A stretch of DNA of 64,000 nt from Kangiella koreensis DSM 16069 (GTDB lineage Bacteria; Pseudomonadota; Gammaproteobacteria; Enterobacterales; Kangiellaceae): contig NC_013166.1 in assembly GCF_000024085.1 (NCBI RefSeq), positions 1,054,001 through 1,118,000 of the forward strand. The letters run 5' to 3'. The stretch's first letter is position 1. Every line of letters begins with the position of its first letter. Shown here piece by piece: positions 56,690 to 64,000 of the stretch. The translations under genes and the position numbers were made by a program. Under the pieces are notes generated by a model that saw nothing but the letters and a program-made list of their open reading frames with translations, did no database searches and was not told the DNA's origin.

Positions 56690-57346
56690 TTAGAACTTCA
56701 TCTCTGGAACATTATCCGGTACTACCAGATCTGCTTCAGTTTTCTCTTGAATTTCTTCTACTGAAACACCAGGTGCACGCTCAAGTAAGTGGAAGGCACC
56801 GTCCTTAATTTCCATTAAGGCAAGCTCAGTAATAACGCGCTTGATACATTGTGCGCCAGTCAGTGGAAGCGTACATTTCTTGAGGATTTTTGAAACACCG
56901 TGTTTATTGGCATGCGTCATGGTAACGATGATGTTTTCAGCACCAGCAACCAGATCCATAGCACCGCCCATGCCTTTAACCAGCTTGCCAGGAATCATCC
57001 AAGATGCAATGTTGCCTTCCTGATCGACTTCGAATGCGCCAAGTACTGTTAAATCAACATGACCGCCACGGATCATGGCAAAGCTCTCTGCTGATGAGAA
57101 GTAGGCTGCGCCAGTTACCGCAGTTACGGTTTGTTTACCGGCGTTAATGAGATCAGGGTCGATAGTTTCTTCAGTAGGGAACTGGCCCATGCCAAGCAAA
57201 CCATTTTCAGACTGAAGCATAACTTTGATGCCTTCAGGGATATAGTTTGCGACCAGGGTAGGAATACCGATACCCAAGTTTACGTAGAAACCGTCTTCGA
57301 GTTCTTGCGCCACTCGCATGGCGATTTGTTCACGAGATAATGCCAT
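56690..57346 (-). CDS. scoB: 3-oxoacid CoA-transferase subunit B
   Basis: 218 residues from the ATG at 57346 with AAGGAG upstream; the longer frame overlaps subunit A and is not conserved. The catalytic Glu motif QSENGLLGMGQFP (about 46-58) is intact, as is GGHVDLTVLGAFEVDQEGNIASWMIPGKLVKGMGGAMDLV. With subunit A it swaps CoA between succinyl-CoA and acetoacetate. It is the last gene of the leucine operon and activates the acetoacetate released by HMG-CoA lyase. Confidence 0.93.
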   Translation of the reverse strand: MALSREQIAMRVAQELEDGFYVNLGIGIPTLVANYIPEGIKVMLQSENGLLGMGQFPTEETIDPDLINAGKQTVTAVTGAAYFSSAESFAMIRGGHVDLTVLGAFEVDQEGNIASWMIPGKLVKGMGGAMDLVAGAENIIVTMTHANKHGVSKILKKCTLPLTGAQCIKRVITELALMEIKDGAFHLLERAPGVSVEEIQEKTEADLVVPDNVPEMKF

Positions 57347-57356
57347 GATGCGCTCC

Positions 57357-58073
57357 TTATGCTTCTTTTGTAGAAGGTCTAACTGTGCGTTGTTCGATAC
57401 GTTTCTCAAAGTTGTTGCCTTTGATCACGCGCTGGACATAAATGCCTGGAGTATGAATATAGTTAGGATCTAACTCGCCAGGTTCAACAATTTCTTCCAC
57501 TTCAGCAACAGTGATTTTACCGGCTGTCGCCATCATTGGGTTAAAATTCATGGCAGTCTTGTTGAAAATCAAGTTACCCATGGTGTCTGCTTTCCAGGCT
57601 TTTATTAATGCAAAGTCAGCAGTCAACGAAGGTTCAAGCACATAGTCGCGTCCGTCGATGTTGCGCGTTTCTTTGCCTTCAGCAACCTGAGTACCAAAAC
57701 CGGTTGCTGTGAAGAAAGCTGGGATACCAGCGCCGCCAGCGCGGATTTTTTCAGCCAGCGTGCCTTGAGGTGTCAAAATCACCTCCATTTCACCTGAAAG
57801 AAGCAATTTTTCGAACAGCTCATTCTCGCCAACATAAGAGCCGATCATGGTGCTGATCTGGCGCTTCTCTAGCCATTTGCCTAAACCAAAGCCATCTACG
57901 CCTGCGTTATTGGAAATTGCGGTCAATCCGCTACAGCCCATTTTGTAGACTTGCTCAATTAAACCTTCTGGAATTCCGCAAAGGCCAAAACCGCCGACCA
58001 TTACGGTCATATTATCGGTAAAGCCTTCTAAAGCTTTTTCGTAGCTGTCTACGACTTTATCAAAACCTGACAT
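57357..58073 (-). CDS. scoA: 3-oxoacid CoA-transferase subunit A
   Basis: 238 residues with the family glycine-rich start [19 protein letters not shown] (about 24-42) and [13 protein letters not shown] strands. Subunit B begins 11 bases after its stop, so the two are translated together. It forms the heteromer that activates acetoacetate, linking the liu genes to acetyl-CoA formation. Confidence 0.93.
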   Translation of the reverse strand: MSGFDKVVDSYEKALEGFTDNMTVMVGGFGLCGIPEGLIEQVYKMGCSGLTAISNNAGVDGFGLGKWLEKRQISTMIGSYVGENELFEKLLLSGEMEVILTPQGTLAEKIRAGGAGIPAFFTATGFGTQVAEGKETRNIDGRDYVLEPSLTADFALIKAWKADTMGNLIFNKTAMNFNPMMATAGKITVAEVEEIVEPGELDPNYIHTPGIYVQRVIKGNNFEKRIEQRTVRPSTKEA

Positions 58074-58110
58074 TTTAATTCCTCGTCAAATCGAATGAAT
58101 TGATTGTATA

Positions 58111-59049
58111 TTATTTTTTAGCAAGCAACGCATTGGCTGCTCGTGATACGGGACGACGACCCAGTTGCTCGGAGATATAAGCACCAGCGTCGACCAGTTT
58201 AGTTAAATCAATACCGGTTTCAATACCTAAACCGTTGAGCATATAAACCACATCTTCAGTGGCAACATTGCCAGTAGCTCCCGGTGCGTAAGGGCAACCA
58301 CCCAAACCTGCAACCGAACTATCAATGGTGGCAACGCCTAGCTCCAGGCAAGCGTAGATATTGGCTAATGCCTGACCATAGGTATCATGAAAGTGGCAGG
58401 CCAGTTTACTGGTAGGAACATACTCAGCAACCGCTGCTATCATAGCGCGGGCTTTGTTTGGTGTACCAACGCCTATGGTATCGCCCAGAGAAACTTCGTA
58501 GCAGCCAAGGTCATACAAAGCTTTGGCTACTTCGGCCACTTTTTCTGGTGCTATATTGCCTTCGAAAGGGCAGCCTAACACACAGGAAACATAGCCGCGA
58601 ACTTTAACGCCTTGCGCCTTTGCCGCTTCGATTACTGGCTTGAAGCGTTCAATAGACTCAGCAATGGAGCAGTTAATATTCTTCTGCGAAAAGCTTTCTG
58701 AAGCGGCTGCAAACACGGCTACTTCTTTGGCACCGCCTGCTAACGCACCTTCAAACCCTTTCAGGTTCGGCGTTAACACTGGAAACCAGACACTGCCATC
58801 TTGAGCTTCGGGAAAGCTTTTAAGAGCAGCCATAATTTCATGATGGTCAGCCATTTGAGGAACCCACTTGGGAGACACAAATGCGGTTGCTTCGATATGT
58901 TTTTCACCTGCATCAATCAAGCGACGAATCAGCTCTAGCTTAACCTCGGTGGATACCGGCTGCTTTTCGTTTTGCAAACCATCCCTTGGCCCCATCTCGA
59001 CGATTTTAACGTGAGTGGGCAGGGCGGGGTTGTCCGATACCATGACCAT
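58111..59049 (-). CDS. liuE: Hydroxymethylglutaryl-CoA lyase
   Basis: 312 residues. The N-terminus [18 protein letters not shown] has the conserved [10 protein letters not shown] of the DRE-TIM barrel. [20 protein letters not shown] carries the metal-binding HxH, and [23 protein letters not shown] (about 262-284) carries the catalytic Cys. It splits HMG-CoA into acetoacetate and acetyl-CoA. Start and liuD stop overlap as TAATG, so translation is coupled. Confidence 0.95.
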   Translation of the reverse strand: MVMVSDNPALPTHVKIVEMGPRDGLQNEKQPVSTEVKLELIRRLIDAGEKHIEATAFVSPKWVPQMADHHEIMAALKSFPEAQDGSVWFPVLTPNLKGFEGALAGGAKEVAVFAAASESFSQKNINCSIAESIERFKPVIEAAKAQGVKVRGYVSCVLGCPFEGNIAPEKVAEVAKALYDLGCYEVSLGDTIGVGTPNKARAMIAAVAEYVPTSKLACHFHDTYGQALANIYACLELGVATIDSSVAGLGGCPYAPGATGNVATEDVVYMLNGLGIETGIDLTKLVDAGAYISEQLGRRPVSRAANALLAKK

Positions 59050-61058
59050 TATTCAGCCACCTCCAGGGAAAGCAGTTCAGCGCCATCATCCACCAGGTCG
59101 CCAGCGGCATAATGAATTTCACTGACCACACCTGCAGTAGGTGCGTTGATGGTGTGTTCCATTTTCATAGCTTCAAGAATCACTAATGGCTGACCTGATT
59201 CAACGTGATCGCCTTCACTGACTAATACTTCAATGACAGTGCCAGGCATTGGCGCCGTTAAGCTACCGCCTGCATCTTCGGAATCACCAGCCAAGCCACG
59301 CTCAACTTTCTCAAGTACTTTGTAGTGTCCGTGAATGAAGATATGCAAATTGGCACCATCATCAACAACGGTTGCATTAAAGCGTTTGCCATTGGCATCA
59401 AGACGTAGAATATGACCATTAAGAGTTGCGCTGTGAACCGGCAACTCGCCACTGGGTAGGTCAAGTAGATAGCCTTGGTCGCGGAAATGGACAATAACTT
59501 CCACGTCATTAGCAATGCCATCAACCTTGTCCAGATATTCAAAAGTATGATGGTTATCGGTATTTAAACGCCAGCCATTGACTGAGTGCCATGGCGAATA
59601 GGGGTCTTCACTATTCTTGGCATTTTCTGCTGCAGTTTGCTCACGTTTTAATAGCTGATAAACCGCTGCTGCAACCAGAGTGTCGTCGTCAGCGGCTTCT
59701 TCATCTAAAATCAAATCGTCTTTGTAACGTTCGATAAAGTTAGTGTCGAGGTCAAGGTCTTCAAAGCCCTGACTGTGAGCCAGTGCGGCAAGGAAAGGTA
59801 CATTAGTGGTTAAACCAACAATCTGATACTGAGCTAAGGCGCCGCGCAAGCGAGCAAGTGCTGCGTTACGATCCTGATCCCACACAATCAATTTTGCAAT
59901 CATCGGATCATAGTGAACAGACACAGAGTCACCCTGAGTGACTCCGGTATCAATACGAACATGCTCAGATTCCTCTGGCGTGTTCAGGTGTAACAAGGTA
60001 CCGGTTGCTGGCAAGAAATCCTGATTCGGATCTTCAGCGTAGATACGCACCTCGAAAGCATGACCATTGATGCTCAATTCATCTTGCTGCATCGGTAACT
60101 TTTGATCGGCAGCGACTTTCAATTGCCACTCAACCAAGTCTTGGCCAGTGATTTTTTCAGTAACCGGATGCTCGACCTGCAAACGAGTATTCATTTCCAT
60201 GAAGTAGAATGACTCGTCTTCATCGTATAAGAACTCAACCGTACCTGCGCCCACATAACCAATCGCCTGTGCTGCGCGAATCGCTACCTGGCCCATCTTG
60301 GAACGGGTTTCTTCGCTTAGACCTGGGGCAGGGGCTTCTTCAATCACTTTTTGATGGCGACGTTGCACTGAGCAGTCACGCTCAAATAAATGCACTGCGT
60401 TGCCGTGCTTATCTGCAAAGACCTGAATCTCAACGTGACGAGGTTTCGTGATGTATTTTTCGACGAGAACTTTATCGTCACTAAAAGAGGCCGCAGATTC
60501 ACGCTTACAAGAAGCCAAGCTCGAAGCAAAGTCATCTTCTTTCCAGACAATGCGCATACCTTTACCGCCACCACCAGCCGTTGCTTTGATGATAACCGGG
60601 TAGCCAATCTCATCAGCTTGCGATTTCAGGAAGTCTCCATCCTGATTTTCACCATGATAGCCTTTAACTAAAGGTACATTGGCTTCTTCCATGATTTCTT
60701 TAGCGGCTGACTTTGAGCCCATTGCGATAATCGCGCCTTCTGGTGGTCCGATAAATTCAATATCGTTTTCGGCAAGAGCTTTAGCAAAGTCTGCATTTTC
60801 AGATAAGAAACCATAGCCAGGGTGTACTGCTTGAGCACCTGTCTTTTTACAGGCCTCAATAATTAGTTCACCTTTAAGATAAGATTCACGCGCTGGAGCA
60901 GGGCCTAAATAGACCGCTTCATCGGCCATCGCCACATGCATGGCGTCTTTATCGGCTTCTGAATAAACAGCAACGGTTTTGATGCCGAGTTTTTTAGCCG
61001 TTTTAATCACGCGGCAAGCAATCTCGCCACGGTTAGCAATCAATATTTTTGTAAACAT
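59049..61058 (-). CDS. liuD: 3-methylcrotonyl-CoA carboxylase, biotin-containing subunit
   Basis: 669 residues from the ATG at 61058 (conserved [30 protein letters not shown] upstream). The biotin carboxylase part has the ATP loop [14 protein letters not shown] (about 158-171) and [26 protein letters not shown] (about 288-313). The C-terminal biotinyl domain has [20 protein letters not shown]; the Lys of AMKM is the biotin site. With LiuB it carboxylates 3-methylcrotonyl-CoA. It lies between liuC and liuE in the usual order. Confidence 0.95.
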   Translation of the reverse strand: MFTKILIANRGEIACRVIKTAKKLGIKTVAVYSEADKDAMHVAMADEAVYLGPAPARESYLKGELIIEACKKTGAQAVHPGYGFLSENADFAKALAENDIEFIGPPEGAIIAMGSKSAAKEIMEEANVPLVKGYHGENQDGDFLKSQADEIGYPVIIKATAGGGGKGMRIVWKEDDFASSLASCKRESAASFSDDKVLVEKYITKPRHVEIQVFADKHGNAVHLFERDCSVQRRHQKVIEEAPAPGLSEETRSKMGQVAIRAAQAIGYVGAGTVEFLYDEDESFYFMEMNTRLQVEHPVTEKITGQDLVEWQLKVAADQKLPMQQDELSINGHAFEVRIYAEDPNQDFLPATGTLLHLNTPEESEHVRIDTGVTQGDSVSVHYDPMIAKLIVWDQDRNAALARLRGALAQYQIVGLTTNVPFLAALAHSQGFEDLDLDTNFIERYKDDLILDEEAADDDTLVAAAVYQLLKREQTAAENAKNSEDPYSPWHSVNGWRLNTDNHHTFEYLDKVDGIANDVEVIVHFRDQGYLLDLPSGELPVHSATLNGHILRLDANGKRFNATVVDDGANLHIFIHGHYKVLEKVERGLAGDSEDAGGSLTAPMPGTVIEVLVSEGDHVESGQPLVILEAMKMEHTINAPTAGVVSEIHYAAGDLVDDGAELLSLEVAE

Positions 61059-61079
61059 GTTCGCTGTTTCCTTAACCAA

Positions 61080-61934
61080 TTATTGTGAGCTGCTTTCAGA
61101 CTGGCCTACTGACCAATCAGCAGTACGTTTTTCGAGGAAAGCGTTCAAACCTTCTTTGCCTTGTTCGCTGGCACGAATGTCTGCAATGCGACGTGCCGTT
61201 TCATCCATCAAGGATTGGTCAATGGTTTGATTCGCTACAGCTCTAATTAAACTTTTTGCCGCTTTAACTGCTTGTGGTCCATTACTTAAAAGAGTCGCAA
61301 TGACTTCATTTGTTTTTTCAACCAATGAGTCTTCGGAAACCACTTCATGAACCAGACCATACTCAGCAGCCTTATCAGCTTTGAAGCGCTCAGCAGTGGT
61401 GAAATAGCGCTGCGCCTGACGTTCGCCCATCGCTTTAACCACATAAGGACTGATGACGGCAGGAATAAGACCAAGCTTCACTTCCGATAGACAGAAGCTG
61501 GCGCGTTCAGAGGCAATGACGATATCGCAACAGGCCACCAGACCAACGCCGCCCCCAAAGGCAGCACCTTGCACCTGACAGACAGTGGTTTTACTCATGC
61601 TGTAAATGGTATTCATCAAAGTCGCCAGAGCTTGCGAATCCTGATAATTTTCTTCCCAGGAATAATCAGCCATGCGACGCATCCAGTTTAAATCTGCGCC
61701 AGCAGAAAAACTTTTGCCTTCAGCACGAAGAACAACCACTTCAACCTCATCGTTGTTTTCCATTGCAACAAAAGCTTCGGTCAGCTCATTGATTAATTTG
61801 TCATCAAAGGCATTGTGTATTTCAGGGCGGGTGAGGGTGATATAACCAACCCCGCGTCCTGCTTTGCCCAGCTCGTTCGAATCAAGGGTAATGTTTAATG
61901 CTTCACTCTTGCTCATATTCATACCTATACTCAT
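61080..61934 (-). CDS. liuC: 3-methylglutaconyl-CoA hydratase (enoyl-CoA hydratase family)
   Basis: 284 residues. GGGAG lies six bases before the ATG. The crotonase oxyanion region AEGKSFSAGADLNWMR (about 70-85) is followed by the second half VQGAAFGGGVGLVACCDIVIASERASF and the catalytic Glu region LSEVKLGLIPAVISPYVVKAMG. It hydrates 3-methylglutaconyl-CoA to HMG-CoA. The operon context picks this enzyme out from the wide crotonase family. Confidence 0.9.
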   Translation of the reverse strand: MSIGMNMSKSEALNITLDSNELGKAGRGVGYITLTRPEIHNAFDDKLINELTEAFVAMENNDEVEVVVLRAEGKSFSAGADLNWMRRMADYSWEENYQDSQALATLMNTIYSMSKTTVCQVQGAAFGGGVGLVACCDIVIASERASFCLSEVKLGLIPAVISPYVVKAMGERQAQRYFTTAERFKADKAAEYGLVHEVVSEDSLVEKTNEVIATLLSNGPQAVKAAKSLIRAVANQTIDQSLMDETARRIADIRASEQGKEGLNAFLEKRTADWSVGQSESSSQ

Positions 61935-61949
61935 AAGAGACTCCCTGCC

Positions 61950-63560
61950 TTACATTCTGAAGACGCCGAACTTGGTTTCTTCGGCTTCTTTGTTCATGGC
62001 AACAGACAATCCCAGACCGAGCACCATACGAGTATCAGCTGGATCAATAATACCGTCGTCCCATAAGCGAGCGCTTGAATAGTAAGGGTGTCCTTGCTTT
62101 TCATATTGCTCTTCAATCGGACGCTTAAATTCTTTTTCTTCTTCTTCAGACCACATCGGCTGATCAGAACGTTCAAAATTATCACGCTTAATTTGTGCTA
62201 ATACGTTGGCCGCCTGCTCGCCACCCATCACAGAGATGCGTGCGTTAGGCCACATCCATAAGAATTTTGGGCTGTATGCACGACCACACATACCATAGTT
62301 ACCGGCACCAAAACTGCCGCCAACAATGATGGTGAACTTTGGTACTTTGGCACAGGCCACAGCTGTCACCATTTTCGCGCCGTTCTTAGCGATCCCTTCA
62401 TTTTCGTATTTGCGACCAACCATGAAGCCCGTAATATTTTGCAGGAACACAAGAGGAATGCCACGCTGTGAACACAGTTCAATAAAGTGAGCACCTTTAA
62501 GCGCTGACTCAGAGAACAGAATACCGTTATTAGCAACGATGCCCACGGGGTAACCATGAATGCGGGCGAAACCACAGATCAATGTATTACCATATAAAGG
62601 TTTGAATTCATCCAGCTCTGAACCATCGACGATTCGCGCAATCAGTTCGCGAACATCGAAAGGTTTGCGAGGATCTTTGTTAATAACACCGTACAACTCT
62701 TCAGCAGGATAGAGTGGCTCAACCGGTTTTTTCAGAGTAACCGATGGCGTTTTCTTACGATTCAAATTTGATACAACCTGACGTGCTAATTTCAAAGCAT
62801 GCTCATCATTCAGAGCATAATGGTCAGTTACGCCAGAGGTTTTACAGTGAACGTCTGCGCCGCCTAAATCTTCGCTGGAAACCACTTCGCCAGTTGCTGC
62901 TTTAACTAGCGGCGGACCACCTAAGAAAATGGTTCCTTGCTCTTTAACAATAATGGACTCATCAGCCATCGCAGGAACGTAAGCACCGCCAGCGGTACAA
63001 GAACCCATGACGACCGCAATTTGAGGAATGCCTTTAGCTGACATGTTGGCCTGGTTATAGAAAATACGACCAAAGTGTTCTTTATCAGGGAATACTTCAT
63101 CCTGTTGTGGCAGGTTGGCACCGCCTGAATCGACCAGATAAATGCACGGCAGATTATTTTCTTCTGCAATTTCCTGAGCGCGTAAATGTTTTTTTACCGT
63201 CTCAGGAAAATAGGTTCCGCCTTTTACGGTGGCATCGTTGGCAACGATCATGCATTCAATGCCTGAAACGCGGCCGATACCGGCAATTAAACCCGCGGCT
63301 GGAACTTTGTTGTCATACAAATCCCAGGCTGCCATTTGTGAAATCTCAAGGAAGGGTGAGCCTACATCAAGCAGTTTGCGCACACGCTCACGAGGCAATA
63401 ATTTGCCGCGTGATAAATGTTTTTCCTGATACTTTGGGCCACCACCTTGAGTGATGTATTCCATCTTGTCGCGTAAGTCGTCGACCAAAGCAGTCATCGC
63501 TTCGGCATTCTCGGTAAAACTTGCGCTACGAGGATTGAGTGAAGATTTAATTACAGGCAT
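61950..63560 (-). CDS. liuB: 3-methylcrotonyl-CoA carboxylase, carboxyltransferase subunit
   Basis: 536 residues, the usual length. The N-terminal part has [30 protein letters not shown], then acyl-CoA-binding [21 protein letters not shown] and [40 protein letters not shown]. The C-terminal part has [21 protein letters not shown] and [38 protein letters not shown]. These are specific to MCC beta. RBS AGGACAGACATATG. It lies 15 bases downstream of the acyl-CoA dehydrogenase. Confidence 0.95.
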   Translation of the reverse strand: MPVIKSSLNPRSASFTENAEAMTALVDDLRDKMEYITQGGGPKYQEKHLSRGKLLPRERVRKLLDVGSPFLEISQMAAWDLYDNKVPAAGLIAGIGRVSGIECMIVANDATVKGGTYFPETVKKHLRAQEIAEENNLPCIYLVDSGGANLPQQDEVFPDKEHFGRIFYNQANMSAKGIPQIAVVMGSCTAGGAYVPAMADESIIVKEQGTIFLGGPPLVKAATGEVVSSEDLGGADVHCKTSGVTDHYALNDEHALKLARQVVSNLNRKKTPSVTLKKPVEPLYPAEELYGVINKDPRKPFDVRELIARIVDGSELDEFKPLYGNTLICGFARIHGYPVGIVANNGILFSESALKGAHFIELCSQRGIPLVFLQNITGFMVGRKYENEGIAKNGAKMVTAVACAKVPKFTIIVGGSFGAGNYGMCGRAYSPKFLWMWPNARISVMGGEQAANVLAQIKRDNFERSDQPMWSEEEEKEFKRPIEEQYEKQGHPYYSSARLWDDGIIDPADTRMVLGLGLSVAMNKEAEETKFGVFRM

Positions 63561-63575
63561 ATGTCTGTCCTACTG

Positions 63576-64000
63576 TTATTCTGATGCGATTGCACGGCCA
63601 ATCACCATGCGCTGAACTTCGCTAGTACCTTCGTAAATCTGTGCGATGCGAACGTCGCGATAAATTCTTTCAACGGGATAATCACGTAAATAACCGTAAC
63701 CGCCTAAAATTTGAATCGCTTCTGAGCACACTTTTTCAGCGATCTCTGATGCGAATAATTTAGCCATACAGGCTTCTTTTAAGCAGGGTAAGTTATTATC
63801 GCGTAGTTGTGCCGCATGTAACACCATCTGGCGCGCCGCTTCAACCTGAGTTGCCATATCGGCCAGCTTGAATTGTACTGCTTGATGCTTGTTAATCGGT
63901 TTACCAAAAGAAGTTCTTTCTTTTGAGTATTGAAGCGCATACTCATAGGCTGCTCGGGCCATACCCACAGATTGAGCTGCGATACCGATACGGCCGCCTT
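63576..64000 (-). CDS. Acyl-CoA dehydrogenase, C-terminal part (5' end outside window)
   Basis: 141 residues visible, open to the right edge. The frame starts in [21 protein letters not shown], the conserved helix of the C-terminal ACAD domain, and continues [22 protein letters not shown]. The end [41 protein letters not shown] contains Glu in YEGTSE, the usual catalytic base of short- and medium-chain enzymes. Isovaleryl-CoA dehydrogenases carry Gly there (IGAGTSE) and use another Glu. Thus operon position suggests liuA, but the residue points to a general or branched-chain ACAD. Confidence 0.88.
   Translation of the reverse strand, partial: GGRIGIAAQSVGMARAAYEYALQYSKERTSFGKPINKHQAVQFKLADMATQVEAARQMVLHAAQLRDNNLPCLKEACMAKLFASEIAEKVCSEAIQILGGYGYLRDYPVERIYRDVRIAQIYEGTSEVQRMVIGRAIASE

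Overview
The window looks like chromosomal DNA of an aerobic, probably marine gammaproteobacterium. The gene set (dnaX-ybaB-recR, rimK with its zinc-protease partner, acnB, roxA, yoaA-tsaB-slp, many secreted peptidases, a complete leucine-degradation operon) and the moderate-to-low GC content would fit Kangiella or a close relative. That genus guess is inference from gene content, not from a search.

Layout. 1-2200: the end of an unrecognised gene, a secreted Vgb-like beta-propeller protein, and two intergenic stretches filled with hairpin and direct-repeat elements. 2200-9000: a CxxCH lipoprotein, a DUF5694-like lipoprotein, a multicopper oxidase fused to a PKD-like tail, and a PuuB/DadA-type flavin oxidase. 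9175-14000: a stand-alone PrpD-family protein, a MarR regulator divergent from a Tat-exported M19 dipeptidase-like protein that lacks half its metal ligands, a DksA/TraR zinc-finger protein and a pseudouridine synthase. 14000-21500: a GlyGly-CTERM LVIVD propeller behind a striking inverted repeat, an SDR, a GNAT, rimK with its zinc-protease partner, and the 4.5S SRP RNA. 21771-30118: dnaX-ybaB-recR, an O-methyltransferase, an S41 protease with a small lipoprotein, and htpG.

30300-32480 is the most unusual part. Four small genes each follow a GTT core-like motif. Three of them are separated by short palindromic sites with the AAC...GTT ends and bulged double stems expected of integron attC sites. 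No integrase gene is present, so this reads as a CALIN (cluster of attC sites lacking an integrase), an undescribed cassette island between htpG and a CREST-family membrane protein. Its cargo includes a secreted trypsin-like protease, a small membrane protein, an unknown protein and a zinc-ribbon membrane protein broken at a T7 homopolymer.

32500-37200 carries small membrane or exported proteins and one 736-residue protein of unknown function. 37469-42721 is a forward housekeeping series (adk, hemH, yoaA, tsaB, slp). 42865-46897 is a reverse block (MATE exporter, roxA, purB). acnB, a MAPEG protein, a periplasmic-sensing GGDEF-EAL protein and an S46 dipeptidyl-peptidase follow. The right end (56690-64000, minus strand) is an acyl-CoA dehydrogenase, liuB, liuC, liuD, liuE, then CoA-transferase subunits A and B, which together would take leucine intermediates to acetoacetate and acetyl-CoA.

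Other items worth attention are an A10 slippage site in dnaX where both shifted frames stop within three codons, a hairpin abutting the Shine-Dalgarno of the multicopper oxidase, and a terminator-like hairpin whose T-run ends at the start codon of a VanZ-like gene.
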